Below, piece by piece: positions 43,239 through 50,939 of a stretch of DNA of 64,000 nt. Below the pieces are notes generated by a model that saw only the letters and a list, made by a program, of their open reading frames with translations, was not told the origin of the DNA and made no database searches. Position 1 is the stretch's first letter; the number at the start of each line of letters is the position of its first letter. Source of the stretch: Terriglobia bacterium (GTDB taxonomy: Bacteria > Acidobacteriota > Terriglobia > Bryobacterales > Bryobacteraceae); the NCBI GenBank assembly GCA_020073305.1, contig JAIQFK010000017.1, forward strand, positions 62,001-126,000, in the 5' to 3' direction. A program made the position numbers and the translations under genes.

Positions 43239-44876
43239 GTGAAACAGAAGTTACCCACCCGCCGGATGCGCGAGCATCCGGATCTGGAACAATTGAAACG
43301 GCAGGCGAGGGAATTGCTGCGGGGGTTTGTCGCCGGCGAGGCGGAGGCCGTCGGAGAGGTTTACGCGCACTACCACGCACCGGACCGATCGAAATTCGCG
43401 CTGCACGACGCGCAACTTGTGATTGCCAGAAGCTACGGCTTCGAGAGCTGGCCCAAACTCAAGGCGTACGTGGATGGCGTCACGGTCCAGCGGGTGGCCG
43501 ATGCCGTACGCACCGACGATCTGGCAAAGGTGCGGGCAATGCTGAAAGCTCGGCCGGAACTCGCCGATTTAGCCATGTCGTACGTCGACGAGCATCGACC
43601 TATCCACTTTGCGGTGATGAAACGGTCGCCGGAGATGGTGCGGCTGCTGATGCGGCATGGAGCGAATGCACGGCAAGGCATCCATCCGCACCGGGACGCG
43701 ACAACAGCGTGGACCATCGCGAAGGAGCGCGGGTACGACGAGATCGTCGCGATTATCGAGGAGGAAGAGCACCGGCGCAGCGCGCCGCAGTGCGCGCCCA
43801 AAACGGAAGTACTCGGCGATGAGGCCGCCCGTGCAGCCGTGGCCGCAGGCGATATCGTTTGGCTGCGCGCGCGCCATGCCGAAGGAACACTGGTCAACCC
43901 GATCCGGTGGAATGGCGGCGGGTTGCTTACCGTCGCGGTGCGGCACACCCAGCCGGACCTGCTGCGGCTGATGCTGGACTTCGGTTTCGATCCGGATGAA
44001 AAGGTCTCGTCGGGCGAAGGCGATTGGGTGGCGTACTCGCAGGGATATCCGCTGTGGCAGTGTGCGGCACTTGGCAGGCGCGAGATGGCTGAGTTGCTGC
44101 TCGAGCGCGGCGCCAATCCCAACGTGCACGTGGATTCGAGCGGCTCGTCGGTACACAGCGCGTACAGCCACAAGCAATGGGACATGGTCGAATTCTTGCG
44201 GCGGCACGGCGGCGTGGTGAGCGCGGATACGGCGGCCATTTACCGCCAGACGGATCTGGCGCGGCAAATGCTGGCGGACGAGGCTCGCGGCACGCTGCCG
44301 GAGGGGATTGTTTCACCTGGCAAGCCGGTGGCAGAGGACCTCCTGCACTTCGGGGCCAGCGGCGGCGATCCCGAGATCGTCCGCATGGCTCTGGAACAAA
44401 TCAACTGGCCGCGAAACGATCCGCGCTGGTTCGGTTCTCTGACCGAGCCACTTTATTTCTGGCATCACATTCCCTGGTTGTATGCGGGAAATCGCGAGTT
44501 CGATCGCGCTACGTATTTGCTCTGCTTCCGCCTCATTCTAGAGCGCTGCGGCCCCAACCTCATCGGAAGCTTTGGGCGGACGGTGCTGCATGAAGTCGCT
44601 GCGATGCGCGAGCACATCAGCGATGACGAAGTGACGCCGTTCGCAACCGCGCTCCTCGATGCCGGCGCGAGAGTGGACATACGTGACGATCTCCTCAAGA
44701 GCACACCGCTTGGTTGGGCGTGCCGGTGGGGCCGAATCGAGCTGGTCAAGCTGCTGCTCGAACGCGGCGCGGATCCGGTGGAGGCGGATGCCGAATCCTG
44801 GGCGACGCCGCAAGCCTGGGCGCAGAGGATGGGAAACGAAGCCGTGCTCGCAGCGCTGCGGGGGCAATCGAGCTGA
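43239..44876 (+). CDS. Ankyrin-repeat protein
   Basis: 545 residues. The first 75 have a helical lead-in typical of an Acidobacteria ankyrin group (HPDLEQLKRQARELLRGF, ARSYGFESWPKLKAYVDGV). Ankyrin repeats follow at about 85-165, 190-300 and 440-540, for example MVRLLMRHGANARQG, MAELLLERGANPNVH and LVKLLLERGADPVEA. No enzymatic domain or signal peptide is seen, so it is a likely cytoplasmic protein-binding scaffold. The start is GTG at 43239 with AAGGAG five bases upstream. The 151 bases before it hold a distant GTGTCCGC/GCGGACAC inverted pair and nothing else clear. Confidence 0.85.
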   Translation: MKQKLPTRRMREHPDLEQLKRQARELLRGFVAGEAEAVGEVYAHYHAPDRSKFALHDAQLVIARSYGFESWPKLKAYVDGVTVQRVADAVRTDDLAKVRAMLKARPELADLAMSYVDEHRPIHFAVMKRSPEMVRLLMRHGANARQGIHPHRDATTAWTIAKERGYDEIVAIIEEEEHRRSAPQCAPKTEVLGDEAARAAVAAGDIVWLRARHAEGTLVNPIRWNGGGLLTVAVRHTQPDLLRLMLDFGFDPDEKVSSGEGDWVAYSQGYPLWQCAALGRREMAELLLERGANPNVHVDSSGSSVHSAYSHKQWDMVEFLRRHGGVVSADTAAIYRQTDLARQMLADEARGTLPEGIVSPGKPVAEDLLHFGASGGDPEIVRMALEQINWPRNDPRWFGSLTEPLYFWHHIPWLYAGNREFDRATYLLCFRLILERCGPNLIGSFGRTVLHEVAAMREHISDDEVTPFATALLDAGARVDIRDDLLKSTPLGWACRWGRIELVKLLLERGADPVEADAESWATPQAWAQRMGNEAVLAALRGQSS

Positions 44877-44887
44877 GTTCAGTCGCG

Positions 44888-45934
44888 TTATAGCTGGTCG
44901 CGTAGCTCTTCGAGCTTGAGCAAATCCGCACGAATTCGAGGCGCCTCCTGCCCAGCCGCGGCGATGAGTTTCTCGATTGTGCCGATCAAGCCATCGAGCC
45001 AGCGCATCGCTTCTTTTTCGAGAGCGGTTATGGACGCGTTCACCACCGCGTCCCACTGGCCGGCCAGCCGCGAAAGGTTCATGAAGACGACGTCAGCCAC
45101 TTTGTGTTCAAAATGCCTTCTTACCACGCCCCCGATCACCCACATCGGCAAGAGGAACGAAAGCAGCTCCCAATTGCGGTCGGTCTCGGCGGCTTTCGAA
45201 GCCAGGGTCAAATACTCGGAGCACTCGCTGAGCAAGGAATCGACTTTGTGGCGCAGGATGGCGGCGCGATGTTCGCCGGCTTCTGCGCGCGCCCGTGACA
45301 GCAACTTCTCATCGATCTCGGTGCGAAGGGATTCGAAGCCTGGCCGGGTCGAAAACGGAAACACCGCGAGGGGCTTGTCCCAGTACCGCGCGAGTTGCTT
45401 TTGCACGAACTCCTGAACCTGAGTGCGCTCGCTGTCGTCCAACACATCAACCTTGGTCAGCAAAAGCGAGATGTGCGGCGTATAGCGGCTCAAATTTCGG
45501 ATCAACTCGATGTCATGTTGAGAAAGGGGCGGGTCCACGCCCACGGCGACCAGAGCCAGGCCGACATTGGGTAACCAGTCGAGCGAAGCCTCCGTGTTGT
45601 GTTCCAAGACACTCTCGAGGCCTGGTGTATCCACGAACCGGATCCCGCGGTATCGCTCCATCGCCGGCAGTTGTACACGAACGCATACCACGCGCCTGGA
45701 GTTTTCGGGGTTCTCGGTTTCGGAAACGAATTCGCTGATGCGCTGCGACTGGATCGCCTGTGTGCTCCCGTCCCTGAACACAACCTCCGCGCGCTCGTCG
45801 GGCCCATACTCGATCTCGGTCCCTACGGTAGTGACCGGGATGGCGCCTACGGGCAGGATTCGCCTGGCCAACAGGTGATTGAGAACGCTGCTTTTCCCGG
45901 CCTTGAAACGTCCGAGTATCGCCACGTTAAGCAT
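44888..45934 (-). CDS. Dynamin-like GTPase, N terminus probably lost to a frameshift
   Basis: 348 residues. GTPase motifs are G1 GRFKAGKSS (residues 8-16), G2 Thr in PVTTVGTE, G3 DTPG and G4 TKVD. A helical region follows, with a short hydrophobic hairpin (LLSFLLPMWVIGG) as in membrane-associated bacterial dynamin-like proteins. The ATG at 45934 sits only about seven residues before G1, has no good ribosome-binding site, and leaves no N-terminal helix. The missing helix is encoded upstream in another frame (45951-46074). The annotated reading frame is intact from the ATG to the stop. Confidence 0.8.
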   Translation of the reverse strand: MLNVAILGRFKAGKSSVLNHLLARRILPVGAIPVTTVGTEIEYGPDERAEVVFRDGSTQAIQSQRISEFVSETENPENSRRVVCVRVQLPAMERYRGIRFVDTPGLESVLEHNTEASLDWLPNVGLALVAVGVDPPLSQHDIELIRNLSRYTPHISLLLTKVDVLDDSERTQVQEFVQKQLARYWDKPLAVFPFSTRPGFESLRTEIDEKLLSRARAEAGEHRAAILRHKVDSLLSECSEYLTLASKAAETDRNWELLSFLLPMWVIGGVVRRHFEHKVADVVFMNLSRLAGQWDAVVNASITALEKEAMRWLDGLIGTIEKLIAAAGQEAPRIRADLLKLEELRDQL

Positions 45935-45950
45935 CTCGTCGCCGGCAAAA

Positions 45951-46074
45951 CTCGGCAGGTCTCCAGGAAGTCATCCAGGGCGGCAATTTGATAACTCTGG
46001 CAGAGTTCGCCGGCTACCTGCAGTGCGTTCCGCGCAGTCTGGGTCGCAACGTGCGGTGTCGTGGCCTCGCTCAT
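45951..46074 (-). pseudogene. N-terminal fragment of the dynamin-like GTPase, out of frame
   Basis: This frame starts with MSEATTPHVATQTARNALQ and ends in QIAALDDFLETCR, the helix expected directly before the GTPase core. The frame continues out of phase past 45950. A single extra T in the TTTT run (AAAA at 45947-45950 on the plus strand) would join it to the GTPase frame as DDFLETCRVFAGDEMLNVAILGRF. A homopolymer indel, either a sequencing error or a real mutation, is the simplest reading. If real, the GTPase would be truncated. Confidence 0.55.
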
Positions 46075-46108
46075 GGCAGAAGTGCCGTCAACAGATCAAT
46101 CCGCGAGC

Positions 46109-46441
46109 TCAACCACCCGCCCTTTCCACACGAATCATCTGCACTTCCGACACGGCCATTAACCCAGTATCCATCATTTCCGCGGCCACCGGCACGAGCC
46201 GCTCGATATTCTCTGCCGTATCGATAATCGTGATCACCACGGGCCGGTCGCTCCGAACCAAATGCGCTTTGTGCATCTCGGCGGTTTCCCCGTAGCCTTC
46301 GAGGCCCAGAAAGACCGAGGCCCCGGCGATCTTTAGCTCCCGGCATTTCGCGACGATCGCCTCGTACAGCGGCTTGCCCTCGAAGCGATCCGATTCCGAG
46401 ATGTGAATGCGCAGGATTTTAGCGGTTTGAATCGGTCGCAT
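46109..46441 (-). CDS. DUF190 protein, fluoride operon
   Basis: 110 residues forming one DUF190 domain (PII-like ferredoxin fold), with the typical KILRIHISESDRFEGKPLYEAIVAKC and GASVFLGLEGYG. Such proteins are regularly encoded beside CrcB fluoride channels but their role is unknown; a trimeric small-molecule sensor is possible from the fold. It overlaps the upstream two-domain DUF190 gene by 23 bases and has GGAGGCG as ribosome-binding site. Confidence 0.85.
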   Translation of the reverse strand: MRPIQTAKILRIHISESDRFEGKPLYEAIVAKCRELKIAGASVFLGLEGYGETAEMHKAHLVRSDRPVVITIIDTAENIERLVPVAAEMMDTGLMAVSEVQMIRVERAGG

Positions 46442-47153
46442 CGGGCGCCTCCGCTACCTTCTGACTTCGAACCATCCGCACAATGTCGGCGTCGGAGATC
46501 ACAATCAGGCCGTCTTCCAGCATGTCCTCAATCGCTGCAGCCGCGGCCATGATTTTTTCCGGACTGTCAATCACCGACAGCATGATGGGCATGTCGCGCG
46601 ATACGTGGAAAAAGCTCTTCTTGTGCTGGTGGCCCTTAGCCCCATAACCGAGAATGCCGCGATACACAGTGGCGCCGGCGATGTCCATCATGCGCAGCTT
46701 CTTCACGATCGCGTCATAGAGTGGCTCGCCGTGCCACTTGTCTGCCTCTCCGATGAACACCCGCAGCAGCTTGGCGTGGCCCGCCTTGCGTTCATGCGGA
46801 AGCTTCGGCTCGGGCCGGGTTGACTTGCGGGCGAGTTTGATGACCGTGGTGTCTTGCACCTCGATGAGCCCGTCGGTGACCATTTCGTAGAGAGTGGGCA
46901 GAATCTCCTCTACCTTTTCGGGCGTTTCGACAAACTCGATTCGGATCGGCAGGTGCTGCGCCAACACCTCAATCTTGGGCGTGTGCAGCATTTGATGCGA
47001 GCCGAATCCTGCATAAGCGCGGGTGGCCGTCGCGCCCGAGACTCCCTTGTGCATGAGAAAGCTCATGATGGAATCGTGCAGCGCCGTCATGTGATGCTGG
47101 GTGTCTTCATTGATGAAGATGGTAACCTTCTTCGCGGGACCCTTTGTCAGCAT
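46419..47153 (-). CDS. Tandem DUF190 protein, fluoride operon
   Basis: 244 residues carrying two DUF190 domains (about 1-110 and 125-235). The blocks KKVTIFINEDTQHH, ATRAYAGFGSHQ and LRVFIGEADKWHGEPLYDAIV, GATVYRGILGYGAKGH are repeated. The gene starts ten bases after crcB, so the fluoride operon encodes three DUF190 units. An internal duplication of this kind probably forms a pseudo-trimer or larger PII-like assembly. A role in fluoride response is inferred from the riboswitch-controlled operon. Confidence 0.85.
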   Translation of the reverse strand: MLTKGPAKKVTIFINEDTQHHMTALHDSIMSFLMHKGVSGATATRAYAGFGSHQMLHTPKIEVLAQHLPIRIEFVETPEKVEEILPTLYEMVTDGLIEVQDTTVIKLARKSTRPEPKLPHERKAGHAKLLRVFIGEADKWHGEPLYDAIVKKLRMMDIAGATVYRGILGYGAKGHQHKKSFFHVSRDMPIMLSVIDSPEKIMAAAAAIEDMLEDGLIVISDADIVRMVRSQKVAEAPDATDSNR

Positions 47154-47163
47154 TCCGCCTCCT

Positions 47164-47544
47164 TTACAGCCAACGCCGAAGGGCGAGCAACGCGCCCAGC
47201 CATACGCCGAGATAGCCGAGCGCCACGCTGCCCGTCAGGTACAGCATACCCATCCAGCGCGCGCCATCGCGAACCGCCTGATAGGTCTCGTACTCGAAGC
47301 TGGAAAACGTCGTGTATCCGCCGAGAATCCCCACCACTAGGAACAGGCGCCAGTTCGGGTGCGGCTGCAACCGCTCTGTGAATAGCGCCATCAGCACCCC
47401 GATCAGGAACGAGCCGGTGATGTTGATGATGAACGTGCCAAGCGGAAACCGCCCGCCGTATTTCGCCATGATCCACGTGCCCGCCACGTAGCGCGCCAAA
47501 CCCCCGAGCCCGGCTCCCGCCAGCACTACCAAGTATCTGTCCAA
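47164..47544 (-). CDS. crcB: CrcB/Fluc fluoride ion channel
   Basis: 126 residues with four membrane helices. The family signatures GLGGLARYV, NITGSFLIGVLM and GYTTFSSFEYE are present; the last contains the Thr/Ser/Phe residues lining the fluoride pore of Fluc channels. The protein exports fluoride as an antiparallel dimer in the inner membrane. The start is TTG with AGGAG ten bases upstream. A fluoride riboswitch precedes the gene by about 80 bases, so expression should rise with fluoride. Confidence 0.93.
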   Translation of the reverse strand: MDRYLVVLAGAGLGGLARYVAGTWIMAKYGGRFPLGTFIINITGSFLIGVLMALFTERLQPHPNWRLFLVVGILGGYTTFSSFEYETYQAVRDGARWMGMLYLTGSVALGYLGVWLGALLALRRWL

Positions 47545-47620
47545 ACGTGATTGTCTCCTCTTGAGTGTGTTTTGTGGTTTGCTGCGAGGGCTGGAACCAA
47601 CACTCCCACAGGAAAAACCA

Positions 47621-47672
47621 CTGTAGGAGTTATTGGCCGTTGTGGACGGCGTTAAGCGAACTCCACCGCTCG
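47621..47672 (-). promoter_or_regulatory. Fluoride riboswitch (crcB motif)
   Basis: The RNA has the crcB-motif architecture: stem P1 AGCG/CGCU (47667-47670 and 47655-47658) enclosing GUGGAGUU; stem P3 GCCGU/ACGGC; and the 3' strand AACUCCUACAG. The loop GGAGUU is perfectly complementary to AACUCC, forming the fluoride-binding pseudoknot. The following CUGUGGGAG can pair with CUCCUACAG and so compete with the pseudoknot, giving a plausible switch. A TATAAA at 47679-47684 would be the promoter -10 element, close to the end of the peroxiredoxin gene. Confidence 0.85.
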
Positions 47673-47702
47673 AACCAATTTATAACAAGGACAGCGTCCC
47701 GT

Positions 47703-48233
47703 CTAGTTCTTGTGGTGCAGGCGGCTGCAGGCGGCCTCGGCGCCGCTCGAGTCGATCGCTGTCTTGCCCTCTTCGATGTACTGGATCTTGCCTTCTTTGT
47801 CGACCACGAACGTCGACCGGTTGGCGATGCCCAACTCGGCAATGAGCACTCCGTAGTCTTTGGCCACTTGCCGCTTGGAGAAGTCGCTCAACAGCGGGAA
47901 GGTCAGCTTATTTTTTTCCGCGAATTCTTTTTGCGACGGGGTGAAATCTTCACTGATGCCGAACACCTGAGTGTCGGCGCCATCGAATTTGGCGATACCA
48001 GCCTGGTACGCCAGCATTTCTTTGGTTCAACCGCCGGTGAACGCCGCCGGAAAGAATGCCAGCACCACATTCTTCTTGTCGCGGAAATCCGACAGCTTGA
48101 CCTGCTGCCCGGTAGTCGAGGGCAACGTAAAATCCGGCGCCTCATCGCCAACTTTCAGTTGAGTCTTCGGCGGGTTCACTTGGCCGAACAGAATTGTCGC
48201 CGTGGCCAGCGCGAGGTAACAAAAATTACACAT
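47703..48233 (-). CDS. Selenocysteine-containing peroxiredoxin, AhpC/TSA-like, with in-frame UGA
   Basis: 176 codons read through one TGA (48027-48029). The N-terminal part has a signal peptide (residues 1-17) and the peroxiredoxin fold [11 protein letters not shown]. The UGA is codon 69 in [14 protein letters not shown], exactly where peroxiredoxins have the peroxidatic Cys of FxPxxFTxxC. The frame continues after it as [19 protein letters not shown] and [16 protein letters not shown], so the gene is intact on both sides. A SECIS-like hairpin follows the UGA. It should reduce peroxides in the periplasm or at the membrane. A Cys near the C terminus ([10 protein letters not shown]) could resolve. 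Alternative: a nonsense mutation, which is less likely. Confidence 0.82.
47997..48026 (-). other. Bacterial SECIS-like element of the peroxiredoxin mRNA
   Basis: Directly after the UGA, ACCA pairs with UGGU and the inner stem CUGG/CCAG carries the loop CGUA. The inner stem begins 12 bases after the UGA, close to the 11-base spacing of E. coli fdhF, and has a G in the apical loop. It lies inside the coding sequence, as bacterial SECIS elements do. Base pairing is seen; SelB binding is inference. Confidence 0.55.
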
Positions 48234-48290
48234 GCATCCTCCTGACTAAGACGAGAGGCTACCATGATTCGCCGCCTCGCGCAAAACCGA

Positions 48291-49262
48291 TCAGAACCCG
48301 ATTTGCAGTTGTGTCAGGAAGACCCCGCTCAGCCGGACCGACGCAGGCTCCTGGCGCACGCCGCCATTCGCCTCGATGCGCACCTTCCGCCAGGGGTAGT
48401 AATTCGCGCCAGCCAGCCAGGTCTGCGTTCTGGCGTTCGCCTTATCTGTATTCGAGGTGTACCAATCGTCGCGAACCAGGCCCTCCCACTTCTTCGACCA
48501 GTGCCACACGGCCAGCGCGTAGCCGCCGCGCCGGTGGGTGTTTCCGTCGCGGCCCCACAAATATTCCGCGTCTACCGTCAACGGCCCGCGGACGTAGCGG
48601 GCCTCGGCGCTTTGGCGGATCTTCTCCTTATGCGCCGGAGCGGAAAAACTCCGGTACATGTCGCCTGCAATCTGCAGGCCGTGCCAAACGTGCGCCACTG
48701 CGCGGGCCGCGGCGGCGTGGTAACGCGGTTGCGGGGAGTTTATCAGCAACTCACCACTGAACACCCCGGCGAAATACTCGATAGAGCGTGACGATCCGAA
48801 AGTGCCCGAAAGCTGAACTCCAGAATCCCGCCCCTGCGTGCCGATGTCGCGCGCTGGAACGAGTGCGTTCACCGCTTTGGCTCGTTCGATTGGCACTTCG
48901 AGATTATCCGCAGTCAGGCTGGACAAACTAAATGGAAGCTTGAACTGACCGGCTGTGAATTTCAACGCTCGCGCCACCTTGAATTCCACCTCCGCGTCCA
49001 GCAGGTTCGGCAGCTTCACAACGTCCCCTTGAATCAGGTAGCTGATTCGTCGCCCCAGTTCGCCGCTCATCAACAGCCGGACTCTCCGGACCTCCAGCCG
49101 GTCCGGCGTGTCGCGGGTATCCGTGAAACGGCCTTGAACGTACCCGCTCAAGTGAAAGACGGAGCCATTACTTGGAGCGGGAGCAGGGCTCTGGGGCTGG
49201 GTGTTGTTGTCGCCCGCCAGCGCACCCAGACACAGAATCGCTGCCACCACCCCGGAGAACAT
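48291..49262 (-). CDS. Phosphate-selective porin-type outer-membrane protein
   Basis: 323 residues with a signal peptide and alternating beta strands. Features of the OprP/OprO-like family are FHLSGYVQGRFTDTRD, RRVRLLMSGELGRRISY and KLPNLLDAEVEFKVARAL near the start, and a C-terminal strand ending QLQIGF. A 16-strand porin for anions is expected, but the phosphate or pyrophosphate specificity cannot be confirmed. It lies 57 bases upstream of the peroxiredoxin gene on the same strand. Confidence 0.8.
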   Translation of the reverse strand: MFSGVVAAILCLGALAGDNNTQPQSPAPAPSNGSVFHLSGYVQGRFTDTRDTPDRLEVRRVRLLMSGELGRRISYLIQGDVVKLPNLLDAEVEFKVARALKFTAGQFKLPFSLSSLTADNLEVPIERAKAVNALVPARDIGTQGRDSGVQLSGTFGSSRSIEYFAGVFSGELLINSPQPRYHAAAARAVAHVWHGLQIAGDMYRSFSAPAHKEKIRQSAEARYVRGPLTVDAEYLWGRDGNTHRRGGYALAVWHWSKKWEGLVRDDWYTSNTDKANARTQTWLAGANYYPWRKVRIEANGGVRQEPASVRLSGVFLTQLQIGF

Positions 49263-49311
49263 CGATCCAGTTTACTTGCGATCTTGTCTGGAGAGCCTGC
49301 GCGCCGCCCGG

Positions 49312-49977
49312 CTATACCGCCCAGGAGCTGTCTTCCACCGCGTTGGCAAGCGTTTGATTGGCTTCGCGGGGGCGCATCATCTCAAGCCGGATGGCATCGG
49401 TCAGAGCGAGCCAGCTCGCCTCAATGATGTCGTCGGAAACGCCGGCGGTGCGCCAGGTATGATCGCCATCGGACCAATCGATCAGCACGCGCACCCTTGC
49501 CGCCGTGCCCGCCTGCGGTTCGAGCATGCGGACGCCGTAGTCGATGAGCTTCACGTTACCAATCGACGCGTACACCGTTGCGAGACACTGGCGCAACGCC
49601 AGGTCAAGCGCGTTCACGGGCCCGTGGCCGGATGCGTTGGCGGTGAGGATTGCGCTCTCGGACTCAATCGTAACCTCGGCGGTAGTCTGTAAACCGTAGG
49701 CCGCGCGCATTCGCGTGGTTACCGCGTAGCCGAGCACCTTGAAGAAGCGCGCGCCGGGTTGTGCCGCTTCGCGCACCAGCAACTCCAGAGTGCCGTCCGC
49801 GCCTTCGAGGTCGTAACCCTCCGCCTCTTTGTCGCGGACGATCTCGAACAGCTCGCGCCGGGCTTCGGCGGAGAGCCGCATCACGGCACCGCAATGAACC
49901 AGTTTGGCAAGCAGATCGCCGGCATCGGCAACACCCGTGAGCTTCTTGGGCTCCTCGACCACACCACTGCGTGACAT
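49312..49977 (-). CDS. Free-standing LeuA/CimA C-terminal regulatory domain
   Basis: 221 residues matching only the C-terminal LeuA_dimer region of citramalate/isopropylmalate synthase, which binds Leu or Ile: DKEAEGYDLEGADGTLELLVREA, then ANASGHGPVNALDLALRQCL and IDYGVRMLEPQAGTAARVRVLID. The N-terminal catalytic TIM barrel (about 300 residues) is absent, and no fragment of it lies upstream. The ATG starts two bases after the ilvE stop. It may be a regulator acting in trans on a synthase encoded elsewhere, or a remnant of a deletion. Confidence 0.8.
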   Translation of the reverse strand: MSRSGVVEEPKKLTGVADAGDLLAKLVHCGAVMRLSAEARRELFEIVRDKEAEGYDLEGADGTLELLVREAAQPGARFFKVLGYAVTTRMRAAYGLQTTAEVTIESESAILTANASGHGPVNALDLALRQCLATVYASIGNVKLIDYGVRMLEPQAGTAARVRVLIDWSDGDHTWRTAGVSDDIIEASWLALTDAIRLEMMRPREANQTLANAVEDSSWAV

Positions 49978-49979
49978 AG

Positions 49980-50939
49980 CTACGCCGCCTTTCCCGCCGC
50001 CACGGACCGGTACACCGGCCAGAGCCAGCGGCGATATGCCGGCATGCGGCCGTGAGTCGCTTCGACGTATAGGGACTTCAACTTCTCCGTAACCGGACCG
50101 ACTACGCCCATCCCTATGGGGCGATGATCGATGCTGATGATGGGTGCTACTTCGACTGCCGTGCCGGTGAAGAACACCTCGTCCGAAACATACAGTTCGC
50201 TGCGGCCGATCGAGCGCTCCACCACTTCCAGCTTCATCTCGTTGCGCGCCAGTTCCATGACGCTCGCGCGCGTGATTCCTTCGAGAATGTTGTCGGTTCC
50301 CGGCGGAGTGAACAGCTTGCCGTTCCGCACCATGAAAAGGTTGCAGGTGGCCCCTTCGGCCACGTGGCCGGTTTCGGTTAGAAAAATCGCCTCATCGTAG
50401 CCATTGTGCCGCGCCTCATCGGTGGCCAGCACGCTGTTCACGTAGGCGCCGCAGATCTTCGCGCGGCCGGGAATGGCTGTGTCCTCAATCCGGCGCCAGG
50501 AGACCACGCCCGCTGTCAGGCCGTGGCGGCTGTCGAAGTAGTCGCCAAACGGCACCACCACCAGCGCGTACGCGTCATTCTCGTCCGGCGCCACTCCGAT
50601 CCTCGCCGACGACTTGTACGCCAGGGGCCGCACATACACATGCGAGCGGAAGCCGTTGAGCCGGCACAATTCCGCGGTCAGCTCGCAGAGTTCCTTGGCG
50701 GAAGGCGGAATTTCAATACGAATGATTCCCGCGTTCCGTTTCCAGCGTTCGAAGTGTTCCATCGGCCGCACCAGAAACAGGTCTTGCTCTTTCTCTTCGT
50801 AGTAGCCGCGGATGCCTTCGAACACTCCGGTGCCGTAATTCAACGCGTGCGTCAGAATGTTGACATTGGCTTCGGCCAGCGGAAGGAATTGGTTGTTGAA
50901 CCAGACGATGGTTTTCCCACTGGGCGACTCGGTGGTCAT
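49980..50939 (-). CDS. ilvE: Branched-chain amino acid aminotransferase
   Basis: About 319 residues of the fold IV PLP aminotransferases: WFNNQFLPLAEANVNILTHALNYGTG and FEGIRGYY near the start, the PLP Lys in GRAKICGAYVNS, and GATCNLFMVRNGKLF with EGITRASVMELA. It converts Val, Leu and Ile to branched 2-oxoacids and back with 2-oxoglutarate. ATG at 50939 overlaps the oxidoreductase stop as ATGA and has GGGAGG seven bases upstream; the longer frame from 51047 is rejected. Confidence 0.92.
   Translation of the reverse strand: MTTESPSGKTIVWFNNQFLPLAEANVNILTHALNYGTGVFEGIRGYYEEKEQDLFLVRPMEHFERWKRNAGIIRIEIPPSAKELCELTAELCRLNGFRSHVYVRPLAYKSSARIGVAPDENDAYALVVVPFGDYFDSRHGLTAGVVSWRRIEDTAIPGRAKICGAYVNSVLATDEARHNGYDEAIFLTETGHVAEGATCNLFMVRNGKLFTPPGTDNILEGITRASVMELARNEMKLEVVERSIGRSELYVSDEVFFTGTAVEVAPIISIDHRPIGMGVVGPVTEKLKSLYVEATHGRMPAYRRWLWPVYRSVAAGKAA

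Noticed and set aside
47671-47680. GGTTCGAG resembling a tRNA T-arm
   Set aside because: No acceptor or anticodon stems around it; the bases lead into the fluoride riboswitch.
48027-48029. The peroxiredoxin TGA as a true stop giving two genes
   Set aside because: The second half lacks its own start near a ribosome-binding site, the frames match, and UGA falls on the catalytic Cys position.
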